A stretch of DNA of 64,000 nucleotides from Macrococcoides canis (GTDB lineage: Bacteria; Bacillota; Bacilli; Staphylococcales; Staphylococcaceae): the NCBI RefSeq assembly GCF_002119805.1, contig NZ_CP021059.1, positions 682,001-746,000 of the forward strand. The letters run 5' to 3'. The notes under the pieces are model-generated. The model was not told the DNA's origin and ran no database searches. It was given only the letters and a program-made list of their open reading frames with translations. Below, piece after piece: positions 45,040 to 54,845 of the stretch (positions are counted from its first letter, which is position 1; every line of letters starts with the position of its first letter). The position numbers and the translations under genes are program-made.

Positions 45040-46521
45040 TTATTTCACCCCCAGAGCTTTAACATAACTCACCGGATCATAAATATGCTCAGCTGCAGCT
45101 GCTATATATGGATAAAGCTGTTCGCTGCAGAATCCAAATAATACGGCTGCTGATGTCATGATAACAGCAGCAATCAGCATCTTATGGTAAGGTTGTGTTT
45201 TGTACACAATCCCTTTATCATCACCGAAAAATACCATGATAAAGATTTTGATAACAGAAAGCAGTACGATTAAACTGCTGATTAATATGATAATTGCACT
45301 CGCTGTATATCCTTCCATAAAAGCAGCTTTTACGATAAAGTACTTGCCGAAGAACCCACTGAGTGGTGGAATACCTGCAAGACTTAAGGCTGAAATAAAG
45401 AATGTCCAGCCGAGCACCGGATAACGTTTAATTAAACCGCTAATATTTCTAATATCAGTTTCTCCTGTAATCTTAATAATCACACCAACAAGCATAAAGA
45501 GACTTGCTTTAATGATCATATCGTGAATTAAATAGTATATGCCACCGATTGTAGACTCTTTTGTGAAGATGACGATACCTATAATAATGACACCGACAGC
45601 AATCATGATGTTATAAATAATGATCTTCTTCATATCGAAATATGCAATCGCGCCGATACAGCCGAATATGATCGTTAACAGCGCAAGAACAAGTAAGATA
45701 TTCGTTACCACTGGTCCTGAATAACTGAAGAACAAGCTATATGTTCTATAGATTGCATAGACACCGACTTTCGTAAGCAATGCCCCGAACAATCCTAAGA
45801 TTGGTATCGGAGGCGCATAATAAGCGCCAGGCAACCAGAAATAAAGCGGGAACATTCCGGCCTTCGTTGCAAATATGAAGATAAATAAAATAGATACAAC
45901 GATAATAATATCCTGATCCTGAATCGTTGATATTCTATTGCTGATATCTGCCATGTTCAGTGAGCCGACTACAGAATATAGCATACCGATTGCCAATACG
46001 AAAAAGGCAGAAGATGTAACATTGATCAATATATATTTAATGCTTTCCTGTAACTGTATCTTCGTACCTCCAATGATCATGAGTACATAGGAAGCGATTA
46101 AGAATACTTCAAAGAATACGAACAAGTTAAAGATATCTCCTGTTGAGAATGCACCGTTAAGTCCGGCAAGCATAAACATTACAGAAGTATAGTAATAATA
46201 AGTTTCACGATCTTTTCCAATCGTCTGATAAGAATAGAAGATCATGAGCAATGTAATAAATGTAGAAGTTACTACAAGAATCGAAGCAAACATATCAGAA
46301 ACAAGGACGATACTATAAGGCACTTTCCAGTTTCCGAGTTCTAAATATGTCGTTCCATATTTGTAAACATGGATGAACTGTATTGCCGTTGCAATAAGTG
46401 TGATTAATGTGCCGAAAAAAGCGACCATACGCTTTATGATCGGTCGTTTCCCAATCAGGATTAATATAATTGCGGTAATCGCGGGCAGAATGATCGGCAT
46501 AATAACTAAGTTATTCATCAT
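45040..46521 (-). CDS. mnhD: Na+/H+ antiporter subunit MnhD
   Basis: Large subunit homologous to NADH dehydrogenase NuoM/NuoN channels, 493 residues with about fourteen membrane helices. The conserved Glu in helix 5 ([17 protein letters not shown]) and Lys residues in [19 protein letters not shown] and [14 protein letters not shown] are present. Two adjacent ATGs (46521, 46518) are possible; AAGGGGG suits either. Overlaps mnhC by 11 bp. Proton/sodium translocation is assigned from the family. Confidence 0.95.
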   Translation of the reverse strand: MMNNLVIMPIILPAITAIILILIGKRPIIKRMVAFFGTLITLIATAIQFIHVYKYGTTYLELGNWKVPYSIVLVSDMFASILVVTSTFITLLMIFYSYQTIGKDRETYYYYTSVMFMLAGLNGAFSTGDIFNLFVFFEVFLIASYVLMIIGGTKIQLQESIKYILINVTSSAFFVLAIGMLYSVVGSLNMADISNRISTIQDQDIIIVVSILFIFIFATKAGMFPLYFWLPGAYYAPPIPILGLFGALLTKVGVYAIYRTYSLFFSYSGPVVTNILLVLALLTIIFGCIGAIAYFDMKKIIIYNIMIAVGVIIIGIVIFTKESTIGGIYYLIHDMIIKASLFMLVGVIIKITGETDIRNISGLIKRYPVLGWTFFISALSLAGIPPLSGFFGKYFIVKAAFMEGYTASAIIILISSLIVLLSVIKIFIMVFFGDDKGIVYKTQPYHKMLIAAVIMTSAAVLFGFCSEQLYPYIAAAAEHIYDPVSYVKALGVK

Positions 46522-46852
46522 CCGGTACCCCCTTAAAATCAGCTACATTATCAGTTCCAAGTTCTTTATAGCTACGAAAAGCAAGCACTAGGAAAAATGC
46601 AGTTACCGCAAAGCTGATAACGATCGCTGTTAAAATTAATGCCTGTGGAATAGGATCCACATATATCTTCTGCTTTCCGGAATAAATCGGAGAAGCAGCA
46701 TTCTTTAAAGTACCGCTCGTAAGAAGCAGCAAGTTGACCGCGTGCGAAATGATTGAAGAACCAATTATTATTCTAAGTAAACTTTTAGAAAGAATTAAAT
46801 AGACGCCAGCAGCCACTAATATGCCGCTTAAAATAATTATTAATATTTCCAT
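46511..46852 (-). CDS. mnhC: Na+/H+ antiporter subunit MnhC
   Basis: NuoK-like subunit, 113 residues, three membrane helices with the conserved acidic residue region and the stretch [21 protein letters not shown] typical of MrpC. The ATG overlaps the mnhB stop by one base (TAATG) with GGAGAG upstream. Confidence 0.94.
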   Translation of the reverse strand: MEILIIILSGILVAAGVYLILSKSLLRIIIGSSIISHAVNLLLLTSGTLKNAASPIYSGKQKIYVDPIPQALILTAIVISFAVTAFFLVLAFRSYKELGTDNVADFKGVPDDE

Positions 46853-47280
46853 TATTCATTCTCTCCAATCGTTAGGATGATTGTCAGTGTCGTTCCGATA
46901 ACGACGAGCATTACGCCGATATCGAAAAATAATGCTGTATGGTAATGTATTGCGCCAAGAACAGGTACATGCAGTTCGCCAAAAGAATGTGTAAAAAATG
47001 GATTACCTTGCAATATACTGACGAGCGGTGTCGCATAGCAGAATATAAGTCCGATACCGATCACTTTTTTGAAGTCGATCGGTAATATACGATATAAAGT
47101 CTTAATATCATAAGCAATCAAGATGATCAGTAACGCCGCTGAAATTAATAATCCGCCGACGAAACCACCACCAGGTAAATAATGTCCGTTCATAAATATA
47201 GAGAATGCAAACATTACAATAATGAAGAAGACGACAAGTGTACAAAATTGTAATATCACATCATTATTTTGTTTCTTCAT
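46852..47280 (-). CDS. mnhB: Na+/H+ antiporter subunit MnhB
   Basis: Membrane subunit of the antiporter, 142 residues, four hydrophobic segments; [20 protein letters not shown] is the MrpB signature. ATG 47280 is selected because AGAGGTG lies six bases before it, while the upstream GTG (47289) is part of that site; 142 residues also equals the S. aureus MnhB length. It overlaps mnhA by 17 bp. Confidence 0.94.
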   Translation of the reverse strand: MKKQNNDVILQFCTLVVFFIIVMFAFSIFMNGHYLPGGGFVGGLLISAALLIILIAYDIKTLYRILPIDFKKVIGIGLIFCYATPLVSILQGNPFFTHSFGELHVPVLGAIHYHTALFFDIGVMLVVIGTTLTIILTIGENE

Positions 47281-49642
47281 TATGTTCACCTCTCGTCTTT
47301 CTTAATCTGACTAGTGTATAAATACCGATTCCGGCAATGGCGAGTACACTTGATTCGAACAATGTATCGAAACCACGGAAATCTACAAGAATGACATTGA
47401 CCATATTTTTTCCTGCTGCAAGATCATATACATTTTTAATGTAGTATTCAGAAATAGATGTAAAGTGTTTATTGCTATAAGCTACTAACGCAATAAGCGA
47501 GACGATTGTCCCTGTTGTAATCGCGATGATTACATTCGTAATCTTAAATTTCTTTTCCTCAGCGTGACGGTATTTCTTTGGCATATGATAGAAACACATC
47601 AGGAATAAAGCAGTTGAAATTGTTTCTATCGATAGCTGTGTCAAAGCAAGGTCCGGCGCTTTAAAGAATACGAAGAGTAAAGCGATAGAATATCCGATCG
47701 CACTCAGCATTATGATGCTGAATAATCGTGATTGAGCTTTTAATATCATTAGTGTTGCAATGACGATGATCAGTATAAGGATAAGCTCATAGAGACGAAT
47801 ATTCGCAATGGATTCAAAGTATATTGATAAATCTGTTTTTAAAAATACATATACAGACATCAATAACAATGTCGAGAAGATACTTACGATACTAAAACGA
47901 ATAGAATGATAGACAAGCCTTCTATTCACTTCGTAGCTGAGCTTTTGTGACTGATCTAATACGATGTCGTATAAATTATTCAGTTTTACATGTTGTGGCC
48001 ATAGCTGATAAACCTTCTGCCACTTCGAAATAAAGTAGAGCAGCACACTACCAATAATAATGATTGCCAAGGTAATTAAAAGTGGTGTATTAACACCATG
48101 GAAATGATGAATATGCTCTAAAGTAACACTATCGTTCACAACTGCGCTTGTTGCGGATTGCAATAGCGGACGGAACATATCCGGTAATACTGATATTACT
48201 AACATCACTGAAATAAGGATGATCGGTGATAGTAAGAATAATATCGGTGCTTCGTGTGGCTTCTTTTCAGATTTGTTTTCAATTTTATTTGGCAGGAATA
48301 CATCTTTAATCAGCTTTAAGGAGTAGATAAATGTAAATAAGCTGCCGACAAACATGAGTAATAGCAGAAACCCGCTTAGCAATGCATTAAATAATCCGTG
48401 TTCTGTTGATAATAAAACAGACTCTAAAAACATTTCCTTACTGATAAAGCTATTAAACGGAGGGACACCAGCCATGCTGAGTACACCTAGCGTAGTCAGT
48501 GTAAAAGTGATAGGCATGATAAACATTAAACCGTTTAACTTATGAATGTTACGCGTCCCTGTTTCATGGTCGATAATACCGACAAGCATAAACAGTGACC
48601 CTTTAAATGAAGCATGGTTTAAAATATGAAATACGGCAGCAGTAACTGCGATATAATACGCTGTTTCATGACCTGCTTTTAGACTGACTGATCCAATGCC
48701 AAGTAAACTCATAATCAGACCAAGCTGACTCACTGTACTGAAAGCTAAAATACCTTTCAGATCAATTTGATTGACTGCTTTAATAGAAGCAAAGCACATT
48801 GTGAATAACCCGACGATAACAATTGCATACGTCCATGTATTACTTACTGCAAATAGCGGTGTAAATCTGGCAATTAAATAAATACCCGCCTTAACCATCG
48901 TTGCAGAATGCAGATAAGCGCTGACAGGGGTCGGTGCTTCCATCGCATCTGGTAACCAGATATGGAATGGAAACTGCGCAGATTTTGTAAATGCTGCTAG
49001 CAAAATAAGTACAGCTGCTAATGTGAACAATGAATGTGACTGCACTTTTGCAGCTTGTGCGAACATTTCAGAAATAACTGGTGTACCCGTAATCCCGATA
49101 AGGATGCTCAGTCCACCAAGCATCATCAATCCACCAAACACTGTAATCAGCATGGACTTGAGTGCACCGTCCGTTGATTTCTCTTTATGGTACCAGAATG
49201 AAATCAAAAGGAAGCTTGAGATACTTGTCAGCTCCCAGAATAAGTAGAGCGATAAGACGTTATTGCTCGTTACAACACCTAACATTGCCCCCATAAATAA
49301 CAGTAGGTATGTATAGAAGCGACCGAGTGCTTCTTCCTTATGCAGGTAATGAATAGAATAAAAAACAACGAGCGTCCCAATAATTGAAATAAGTAATGTA
49401 AATAACAATGCCAAGCCATCCAGTCGAATATCGAAGTTCAGGCCGATACTTGGCATCCAGGCGAAGTGCTTGATAATGGGTGCGTGCAGTACTGTTTGTA
49501 TGAGCGATAAAAAGTAGAGCGACGCGATCACAGGTACAAGTAATACAAAATAACCTGTATGTATGCCTTTAATATACTTTGCCAAAATGCCAGGTAAAAG
49601 ACTAGCGAAGATTGGAAGTAATACGATTAATAATATAGACAC
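47264..49642 (-). CDS. mnhA: Na+/H+ antiporter subunit MnhA
   Basis: Largest subunit, NuoL-like, 792 residues with about twenty membrane helices. The N-terminal channel domain has the helix-5 Glu in LSLYLFWELTSISSFLLISF and Lys in AFTKSAQFPFHIWLPDAMEA; the C-terminal extension resembles MrpA with APDLALTQLSIETIST and VILVDFRGFDTLFESSVL. The start is GTG 49642 with AAAGGAGG upstream. First gene of mnhABCDEFG. The complex exports Na+ in exchange for protons and supports alkaline and salt tolerance. Only one mnh operon is in this window. Confidence 0.95.
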   Translation of the reverse strand: MSILLIVLLPIFASLLPGILAKYIKGIHTGYFVLLVPVIASLYFLSLIQTVLHAPIIKHFAWMPSIGLNFDIRLDGLALLFTLLISIIGTLVVFYSIHYLHKEEALGRFYTYLLLFMGAMLGVVTSNNVLSLYLFWELTSISSFLLISFWYHKEKSTDGALKSMLITVFGGLMMLGGLSILIGITGTPVISEMFAQAAKVQSHSLFTLAAVLILLAAFTKSAQFPFHIWLPDAMEAPTPVSAYLHSATMVKAGIYLIARFTPLFAVSNTWTYAIVIVGLFTMCFASIKAVNQIDLKGILAFSTVSQLGLIMSLLGIGSVSLKAGHETAYYIAVTAAVFHILNHASFKGSLFMLVGIIDHETGTRNIHKLNGLMFIMPITFTLTTLGVLSMAGVPPFNSFISKEMFLESVLLSTEHGLFNALLSGFLLLLMFVGSLFTFIYSLKLIKDVFLPNKIENKSEKKPHEAPILFLLSPIILISVMLVISVLPDMFRPLLQSATSAVVNDSVTLEHIHHFHGVNTPLLITLAIIIIGSVLLYFISKWQKVYQLWPQHVKLNNLYDIVLDQSQKLSYEVNRRLVYHSIRFSIVSIFSTLLLMSVYVFLKTDLSIYFESIANIRLYELILILIIVIATLMILKAQSRLFSIIMLSAIGYSIALLFVFFKAPDLALTQLSIETISTALFLMCFYHMPKKYRHAEEKKFKITNVIIAITTGTIVSLIALVAYSNKHFTSISEYYIKNVYDLAAGKNMVNVILVDFRGFDTLFESSVLAIAGIGIYTLVRLRKTRGEHNEETK

Positions 49643-49674
49643 CGATTGAACCTCCTTTAAATTTCATACTCTCT

Positions 49675-49680
49675 ATTATA
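49675..49680 (-). promoter_or_regulatory. -10 element of the mnh operon
   Basis: TATAAT on the minus strand, 33 bases before the mnhA start. No good -35 is visible at 17 bp. An inverted repeat TGGC-AGTC-GCCA lies at 49703-49714 just upstream. Confidence 0.45.
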
Positions 49681-49813
49681 CAGAAAAATGTGTGTTTATT
49701 AATGGCAGTCGCCACATTGAAATGTCATTCCCCTTATAAAATTCATGTTTCTTTAAATAAGAAGAAATTGCATTTTCTAAAAATTAAAGTTCACAAAATC
49801 GTCACAAAAAAAC

Positions 49814-50191
49814 TTAAAATTTAACTTTATATTGTCTCTCATATTCTGATTTTAAATTTTGAAGCATTTTTAAGGACTGCTGATTAAATGCACTGTCCTC
49901 TTTATTAAGTTTATCTTCCATTTTAAAGAGTGCATTTTGAAGAGATGCTTCATATGAAATGATATCTTCCTCATAAGGCTTCAATAAATTTTTATCAACA
50001 ATTCTTTTTTCTTTGAAGCTTAATGCACGGCGTTCATGAAAGAAGACATTTTCCACTTCATTGCGGTTATGGAGATCACCTTGAGTTGGGTGAGTGATAA
50101 CATTTACGACTTGAACAAGTTCACCGTTCGGTCTTGATTCCAGATGCTCAACAATATAAATTCCTGTTTTGTGCATAAGTCTAAAATACAT
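49814..50191 (-). CDS. kapB: Kinase-associated protein B family (KapB)
   Basis: Small cytosolic protein related to B. subtilis KapB, first named for its link to sporulation phosphorelay kinases; in non-sporulating staphylococci its role is unknown. 125 residues with the family blocks KTGIYIVEHLE, VVNVITHPTQGDLHN and VFFHERRALSFKEKR, then a helical C-terminal half. Three ATGs lie close together (50200, 50197, 50191); AAAGGATG upstream fits 50191 best. It precedes the mnh operon and is divergent from the cyclophilin gene, as in S. aureus. Confidence 0.82.
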   Translation of the reverse strand: MYFRLMHKTGIYIVEHLESRPNGELVQVVNVITHPTQGDLHNRNEVENVFFHERRALSFKEKRIVDKNLLKPYEEDIISYEASLQNALFKMEDKLNKEDSAFNQQSLKMLQNLKSEYERQYKVKF

Positions 50192-50255
50192 ATTCATCAT
50201 CCTTTTATGTTAAAATGGTTTATTGTAAACATCATATCATGAAGGAGAGAGAAAA

Positions 50256-50846
50256 ATGACTAATTTTCCTCAATTAAGTACAGAAATTTCTGAAAACGAA
50301 AAACTCGTAACAATGCATACAAATAAAGGTGTAATGAAGTTTAAGCTATTTCCTGAAATTGCTCCTAAGACTGTAGAGAACTTTATTCAGTTATCACAAA
50401 AAGGATACTATGAAGGTATCACGTTCCACCGTGTAATCAATGACTTTATGATCCAGGGTGGAGACCCAACTGGTACAGGTATGGGTGGAGAAAGTATCTA
50501 TGGCGACAAATTCGAAGATGAATTCTCGATGGAAGCATTCAATCTATACGGTGCCTTATCTATGGCTAATGCAGGTCCAGATACGAATGGTTCACAGTTC
50601 TTTATCGTACAGATGAAACAAGTACCAGCACAGATGTTATCACAGTTAAAACAAGGTGGATGGCCAGAAGAGATAGTAGATGCGTATGCTGAACATGGAG
50701 GAACGCCATGGTTAGACCAGAAACATACGGTATTTGGTCAGCTCGTTGAAGGTGCAGATACGTTAGAAACAATTGCAGCAGTTAAAGTAGGCGCGCAGGA
50801 TAAACCACTTGAAGATGTAGTCATCGAACGTATTGAAGTTCAATAA
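50256..50846 (+). CDS. ppiB: Peptidyl-prolyl cis-trans isomerase, cyclophilin type
   Basis: Cytosolic cyclophilin accelerating proline isomerisation in protein folding, 196 residues. Family motifs: [21 protein letters not shown] with the catalytic Arg and Phe-Met, [19 protein letters not shown], and [18 protein letters not shown]. There is an insertion around residues 125-155 relative to short bacterial cyclophilins, as in the staphylococcal protein. GAAGGAGAG precedes the ATG. Monocistronic with its own terminator. Confidence 0.94.
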   Translation: MTNFPQLSTEISENEKLVTMHTNKGVMKFKLFPEIAPKTVENFIQLSQKGYYEGITFHRVINDFMIQGGDPTGTGMGGESIYGDKFEDEFSMEAFNLYGALSMANAGPDTNGSQFFIVQMKQVPAQMLSQLKQGGWPEEIVDAYAEHGGTPWLDQKHTVFGQLVEGADTLETIAAVKVGAQDKPLEDVVIERIEVQ

Positions 50847-50854
50847 AGAAATCG

Positions 50855-50895
50855 TTCATAAGTCATGAAATCGTCATGACTTATGAATTTTTTTT
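50855..50895 (+). terminator. Terminator of the cyclophilin gene
   Basis: Perfect 14-bp stem TTCATAAGTCATGA/TCATGACTTATGAA with loop AATCG and eight T. Confidence 0.92.
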
Positions 50896-50941
50896 ATGTC
50901 CATCATGTTATAATAATAAAAATTAGGAGTGTGAAGTAATT

Positions 50942-51145
50942 ATGATGGAATTTCTATATTTCCCTGAAAATAAATGGGAGTATATACCTGCAGTCATGTC
51001 ACTGATCTTTTTTATGGTGCTTGCATATATCACATATCGTTTCTTTAAGAAGAATTCAGAAGCGGAAGAGAAGAAGTTAAAAGCATTTGAAGCGGAAGTC
51101 ATGCAAAGATTAAAAGAGGATAAAGACAATGAATCCAGAATTTAA
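50942..51145 (+). CDS. Small single-pass membrane protein
   Basis: 67-residue protein of unknown function with one membrane helix (about 14-35, YIPAVMSLIFFMVLAYITYR) and a charged coiled-coil-like C-terminus (NSEAEEKKLKAFEAEVMQRLKEDK). AGGAGTG lies upstream, somewhat far from ATG 50942; ATG 50945 is an alternative. It overlaps the DUF1871 gene by 17 bp, so the two are likely translated together. The topology suggests a membrane tether with a cytosolic helix. No known family recognised. Confidence 0.65.
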   Translation: MMEFLYFPENKWEYIPAVMSLIFFMVLAYITYRFFKKNSEAEEKKLKAFEAEVMQRLKEDKDNESRI

Positions 51146-51383
51146 TATTAAGATGTATCAAATTTTAAACAGATGGAATCCGATGCAGCTAGAAGATGCA
51201 AGTGAAGGTGATATGGAATATTACGAAATTATGGATATCATCCATCAGAAGCTGCCGCATCAAATTACAGTTGAAAAGATTCAGAATGTCTTTAAATTCA
51301 GCTTTGACAGTGCCCCTTCAAAATCGGAAATAGAACACGTTATCGCTCAAATATATGCATTAGATCAATCATGTGAAGTATAA
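51129..51383 (+). CDS. DUF1871 family protein (YugE-like)
   Basis: Small acidic, largely helical cytosolic protein of 84 residues, function unknown. The pattern NRWNPMQLEDASEGDMEYYEIMD and the short helical length fit DUF1871, represented by B. subtilis YugE; the S1 protein downstream corresponds to the nearby YugI. The ATG lies within the preceding gene, and its stop lies in the loop of a terminator hairpin. Confidence 0.75.
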   Translation: MNPEFNIKMYQILNRWNPMQLEDASEGDMEYYEIMDIIHQKLPHQITVEKIQNVFKFSFDSAPSKSEIEHVIAQIYALDQSCEV

Positions 51384-51403
51384 ACTTCACATGATTTTTT
51401 TTT
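51369..51403 (+). terminator. Terminator overlapping the DUF1871 stop
   Basis: Stem TCATGTGAAG/CTTCACATGA with loop TATAAA, which contains the stop codon, then eight or more T. Confidence 0.88.
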
Positions 51404-51450
51404 AATGTTTTAATTATGATAAAATAGTGTTAAGAAAATGAGGGATGACG

Positions 51451-51819
51451 ATGAAGAAGACATATAAAAAAGGACAGTTTATTAAAGTAAAGATTACAGG
51501 TATCCAGCCGTATGGTGCCTTTGTTGAAACAGAAGATCATACTGAAGGGTTGATTCATATCTCTGAAGTGATGAACGACTATGTCCACAATTTAAATCTG
51601 CTGCTTTCTGTTGGGCAGATCGTGAAAGTAAAGGTGTTAAATGTTTCAGAGGATGGTAAGCTCAACTTAAGTCTGAAAGAAAACGAGTATTTTAAGAAGC
51701 AGGAAAGAAAGAAGATGAAACGCTCTGTGCTGGAGCAGCTGGATGAACCTGAGTCTATAGGGTTTGAAACGCTTCAGGAGCGCTTGCCAGGATGGATAAA
51801 ACGCGGATTAAAGCTATAA
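51451..51819 (+). CDS. S1 RNA-binding domain protein (YugI/GSP13-like)
   Basis: Small protein with one S1 domain (about residues 6-80; QFIKVKITGIQPYGAFVET, EGLIHISEV, VGQIVKVKVLNVSEDGKLNLSLK) and a basic C-terminal extension, 122 residues. Resembles B. subtilis general stress protein 13 (YugI), which associates with ribosomes. ATG 51451 has GAGGG six bases upstream; ATG 51445 is too close to it. Single-gene unit. Precise role is not established. Confidence 0.86.
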   Translation: MKKTYKKGQFIKVKITGIQPYGAFVETEDHTEGLIHISEVMNDYVHNLNLLLSVGQIVKVKVLNVSEDGKLNLSLKENEYFKKQERKKMKRSVLEQLDEPESIGFETLQERLPGWIKRGLKL

Positions 51820-51950
51820 TTTTTATTCATGAATTTGTATAAATAATTTTTGTGAAAATTTCGAGCATTTAGGGTTGAACTATTGAAGAAAATTGTTCAT
51901 TATATGTATGTAAGGGTTTTCTAACCACAATACTAAGGGGGAAATAATAA

Positions 51951-53495
51951 ATGATTCCGTACAAACATGAACCTTTTACAGATTTCACTGTAGAAGAGAA
52001 TAAACAAGCGATGCTAAAAGGTATCGAAACAGTAAAAGGATATTTAGGAGAAGACTATCCACTCATTATCGGTGGTGAGCGTATTTATACAGATAACAAA
52101 GTACGTTCTTACAATCCGGCAAACCGTGAAGAAACTGTCGGTAACGTATCACAAGCAACACAAGAACATGCTGAACAAGCGATGAAGGTTGCTAAAGAAA
52201 CATTCAAGACATGGAGAAATACAGATCCAAAGATGCGTGCAGACATTCTGTTCCGTGCGGCTGCTATCATTCGTCGCCGTAAACATGAATTCTCAGCAAT
52301 CATGATCAAAGAAGCTGGTAAGCCTTGGAACGAAGCAGATGCAGATACAGCTGAAGCGATTGACTTCCTTGAATTCTACGGTCGTGAAATGTTACGTATT
52401 AAAGATGGCGTGAAAGTAGAGAGCCGTCCTGGTGAATATAACCGTTATGATTATATCGCTTTAGGTGTAGGTGTTGTCATCTCACCTTGGAACTTCCCGT
52501 TAGCAATTATGGCAGGAACAACTGTAGCGCCTTTAGTTACGGGTAATACTGTACTGCTTAAACCTTCTCACAACACTTCAGTTGTTGCGTATAAATTTAT
52601 GGAAGTATTAGAAGAAGCAGGTATGCCTAAAGGGGTAGTCAACTATATTCCTGGTTCAAGCCGTGATATCGGTGACTTCATCGTGGATCACGTAGATACA
52701 CGTTTTATCTCATTCACAGGAAGCCGTGACGTTGGTGTTCATATTTATGAACGTGCAGCGAAAGTACATGAAGGTCAATTGAACTTAAAACGTGTTATCG
52801 CTGAAATGGGTGGTAAAGATACAATCGTTGTTGACTCTGAGGCTGATTTAGAATTAGCTGCTGAATCAATCGTTAAATCAGCATTTGGATTCTCTGGTCA
52901 GAAATGTTCTGCATGTTCTCGTGCAGTGATCGTTGAAGATGTTTATGATGAAGTGGTTGCATTAGTTAAAGAGAAGACTGAAAAGTTATCAGCAGGTAAC
53001 CCTGAAACAAATGAACACTTTATGGGACCAGTAATTGATGAGAAATCTTTAAACAAAATTAAAGAATATATTGAAATCGGTAAATCTGAAGGACGTTTAC
53101 TTGTTGGCGGTACTACAGATGAGTCAGTAGGTAACTTCGTTAACCCTACAGTATTCGTTGATTTAAAACATGATGACCGCTTAATGCAGGAAGAAATCTT
53201 TGGACCAGTAGTCGGTATTACAAAAGCGAAAGATTTCACGCAGGCAATCGAGTATGCGAACGATACAGATTACGGATTAACAGGTGCAGTGATTACAAAT
53301 AACCGCGAGCATCTAGAACAAGCACGTCGTGACTTCATGGTAGGTAACTTATACTTCAACCGTGGATGTACAGGTGCAATCGTTGGATACCAGCCATTCG
53401 GTGGATTCAAAATGTCAGGTACTGACTCTAAAGCTGGTGGACCGGATTACCTAGTATTACACATGCAAGGTCGTACAACTTCTGAAATGCTTTAA
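51951..53495 (+). CDS. rocA: 1-pyrroline-5-carboxylate dehydrogenase
   Basis: Oxidises pyrroline-5-carboxylate (glutamate semialdehyde) to glutamate with NAD+, the last step of proline and arginine breakdown. 514 residues of the aldehyde dehydrogenase superfamily: [14 protein letters not shown] and the NAD-binding FTGSRDVG, general base Glu in AEMGGKD, catalytic Cys in [11 protein letters not shown] (Cys319 or 322), and [21 protein letters not shown] precedes the ATG. RocD and GluD follow, so arginine-derived ornithine can be taken to 2-oxoglutarate by neighbouring genes. Confidence 0.96.
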   Translation: MIPYKHEPFTDFTVEENKQAMLKGIETVKGYLGEDYPLIIGGERIYTDNKVRSYNPANREETVGNVSQATQEHAEQAMKVAKETFKTWRNTDPKMRADILFRAAAIIRRRKHEFSAIMIKEAGKPWNEADADTAEAIDFLEFYGREMLRIKDGVKVESRPGEYNRYDYIALGVGVVISPWNFPLAIMAGTTVAPLVTGNTVLLKPSHNTSVVAYKFMEVLEEAGMPKGVVNYIPGSSRDIGDFIVDHVDTRFISFTGSRDVGVHIYERAAKVHEGQLNLKRVIAEMGGKDTIVVDSEADLELAAESIVKSAFGFSGQKCSACSRAVIVEDVYDEVVALVKEKTEKLSAGNPETNEHFMGPVIDEKSLNKIKEYIEIGKSEGRLLVGGTTDESVGNFVNPTVFVDLKHDDRLMQEEIFGPVVGITKAKDFTQAIEYANDTDYGLTGAVITNNREHLEQARRDFMVGNLYFNRGCTGAIVGYQPFGGFKMSGTDSKAGGPDYLVLHMQGRTTSEML

Positions 53496-53511
53496 TCTAT
53501 AACACAAATCT

Positions 53512-53540
53512 AAACAGTAGTGCACCGCACTACTGTTTTT
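53512..53540 (+). terminator. Hairpin/terminator between rocA and rocD
   Basis: Stem AAACAGTAGTGC/GCACTACTGTTT with loop ACC and a T tail, 17 bases after rocA and 19 before the rocD start. May terminate or only reduce readthrough. Confidence 0.7.
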
Positions 53541-53558
53541 AAAAAAAGGAGAATAATA

Positions 53559-54752
53559 ATGACTAAATCACAAGATATTATCGAAATTACAAATCATTAT
53601 GGTGCACCAAACTACCATCCACTACCAATCGTTATCTCAGAAGCTGAAGGGGTATGGGTAAAGGATCCTGAAGGGAATAAGTACATGGATATGTTATCTG
53701 CTTATTCAGCAGTTAACCAAGGGCACCGTCATCCTAAAATTATTCAGGCTTTAAAAGACCAGGCAGACCGTGTTACTTTAACGTCTCGTGCATTCCACAG
53801 TGATCAATTAGGGCCTTGGTATGAAAAGATTTGTAAGCTTGCTGGTAAAGAAATGGTATTACCTATGAATACTGGTGCTGAAGCGGTTGAAACTGCGATT
53901 AAAGCAGCACGTCGCTGGGCATATGATGTTAAAGGTGTAGCGAAGGATCAAGCAGAAATTATCGCAATGAAAGGTAATTTCCATGGTCGTACGATGGCTG
54001 CAGTATCTTTATCAAGTGAAGCAGAATATCAACGTGGCTATGGTCCATTATTAGGTGGATTCAAATTAGTTGAATTTGGTGATATCGAGCAGATTAAAGC
54101 TGCCATTACACCGAACACTGCTGCAGTATTGCTTGAGCCAATTCAAGGTGAAGCAGGAATCAACATTCCTGAAGATGGATTCTTAAAACAAGTACGCGAC
54201 GTATGTACTGAAAACAACGTATTATTTATCGCTGACGAAATTCAGGCTGGACTTGGCCGCTCTGGTAAGATGTTTGCTACAGACTGGGATAACGTCGTGC
54301 CAGACATGTACATTTTAGGTAAAGCATTAGGTGGTGGGGTATTCCCAATCTCATGTGTGTTAGCGGATAAAGAAATTTTAGAAGTATTCAATGCAGGAAG
54401 CCACGGTTCAACATTTGGTGGTAACCCATTAGCATGTGCGGTATCAAGTGCTGCATTAGATGTGTTAGTTGATGAAAAGTTAGCAGATCGTTCATTAGAA
54501 TTAGGAGAATACTTCCAGTCGAAATTGAAAGAAATCGACAATCCAGTGATTAAAGAAGTTCGTGGTAAAGGATTATTCATCGGTGTTGAATTAAATGAAG
54601 CAGCACGTCCATACTGTGAACAACTTAAAGAATTAGGTTTATTATGTAAAGAGACGCATGACACGGTAATCCGTTTTGCACCACCTTTAATCATCTCTCA
54701 AGAAGACTTGGACTGGGCAATCGACAAAGTGAAACAAGTATTTTCAAAATAG
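53559..54752 (+). CDS. rocD: Ornithine aminotransferase
   Basis: PLP enzyme moving the delta-amino group of ornithine to 2-oxoglutarate, giving glutamate semialdehyde, the substrate of RocA. 397 residues, class III aminotransferase: [22 protein letters not shown] contact [14 protein letters not shown], and Lys255 in [19 protein letters not shown] precedes ATG 53559; an in-frame ATG at 53520 lies in the hairpin before it. A cre site begins directly after its stop codon. Confidence 0.95.
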   Translation: MTKSQDIIEITNHYGAPNYHPLPIVISEAEGVWVKDPEGNKYMDMLSAYSAVNQGHRHPKIIQALKDQADRVTLTSRAFHSDQLGPWYEKICKLAGKEMVLPMNTGAEAVETAIKAARRWAYDVKGVAKDQAEIIAMKGNFHGRTMAAVSLSSEAEYQRGYGPLLGGFKLVEFGDIEQIKAAITPNTAAVLLEPIQGEAGINIPEDGFLKQVRDVCTENNVLFIADEIQAGLGRSGKMFATDWDNVVPDMYILGKALGGGVFPISCVLADKEILEVFNAGSHGSTFGGNPLACAVSSAALDVLVDEKLADRSLELGEYFQSKLKEIDNPVIKEVRGKGLFIGVELNEAARPYCEQLKELGLLCKETHDTVIRFAPPLIISQEDLDWAIDKVKQVFSK

Positions 54753-54768
54753 TTGGTAGCGTTTTCAA
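54753..54768 (+). promoter_or_regulatory. CcpA catabolite-response element (cre)
   Basis: TTGGTAGCGTTTTCAA matches WTGNAARCGNWWWCAW at 15 of 16 positions. It lies right after rocD and 78 bp before gluD, fitting glucose repression of glutamate catabolism. Confidence 0.65.
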
Positions 54769-54845
54769 TTTTAGGCTTTTAAAAGTTTTTTAATATGTTA
54801 CAATTAACAATGTAGAATTATAGAATGAAAAAAGAGGCGAATAAA

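Noticed and set aside
51875-51920. cre-like ATGTAAGGGTTTTCTA and TTGAAC-17-CATTAT promoter before rocA
   Set aside because: The invariant central C of cre is replaced and the -10 is poor; too weak to call.
54242-54694. Minus-strand frame of 150 codons
   Set aside because: Antisense to rocD; no supporting signals.
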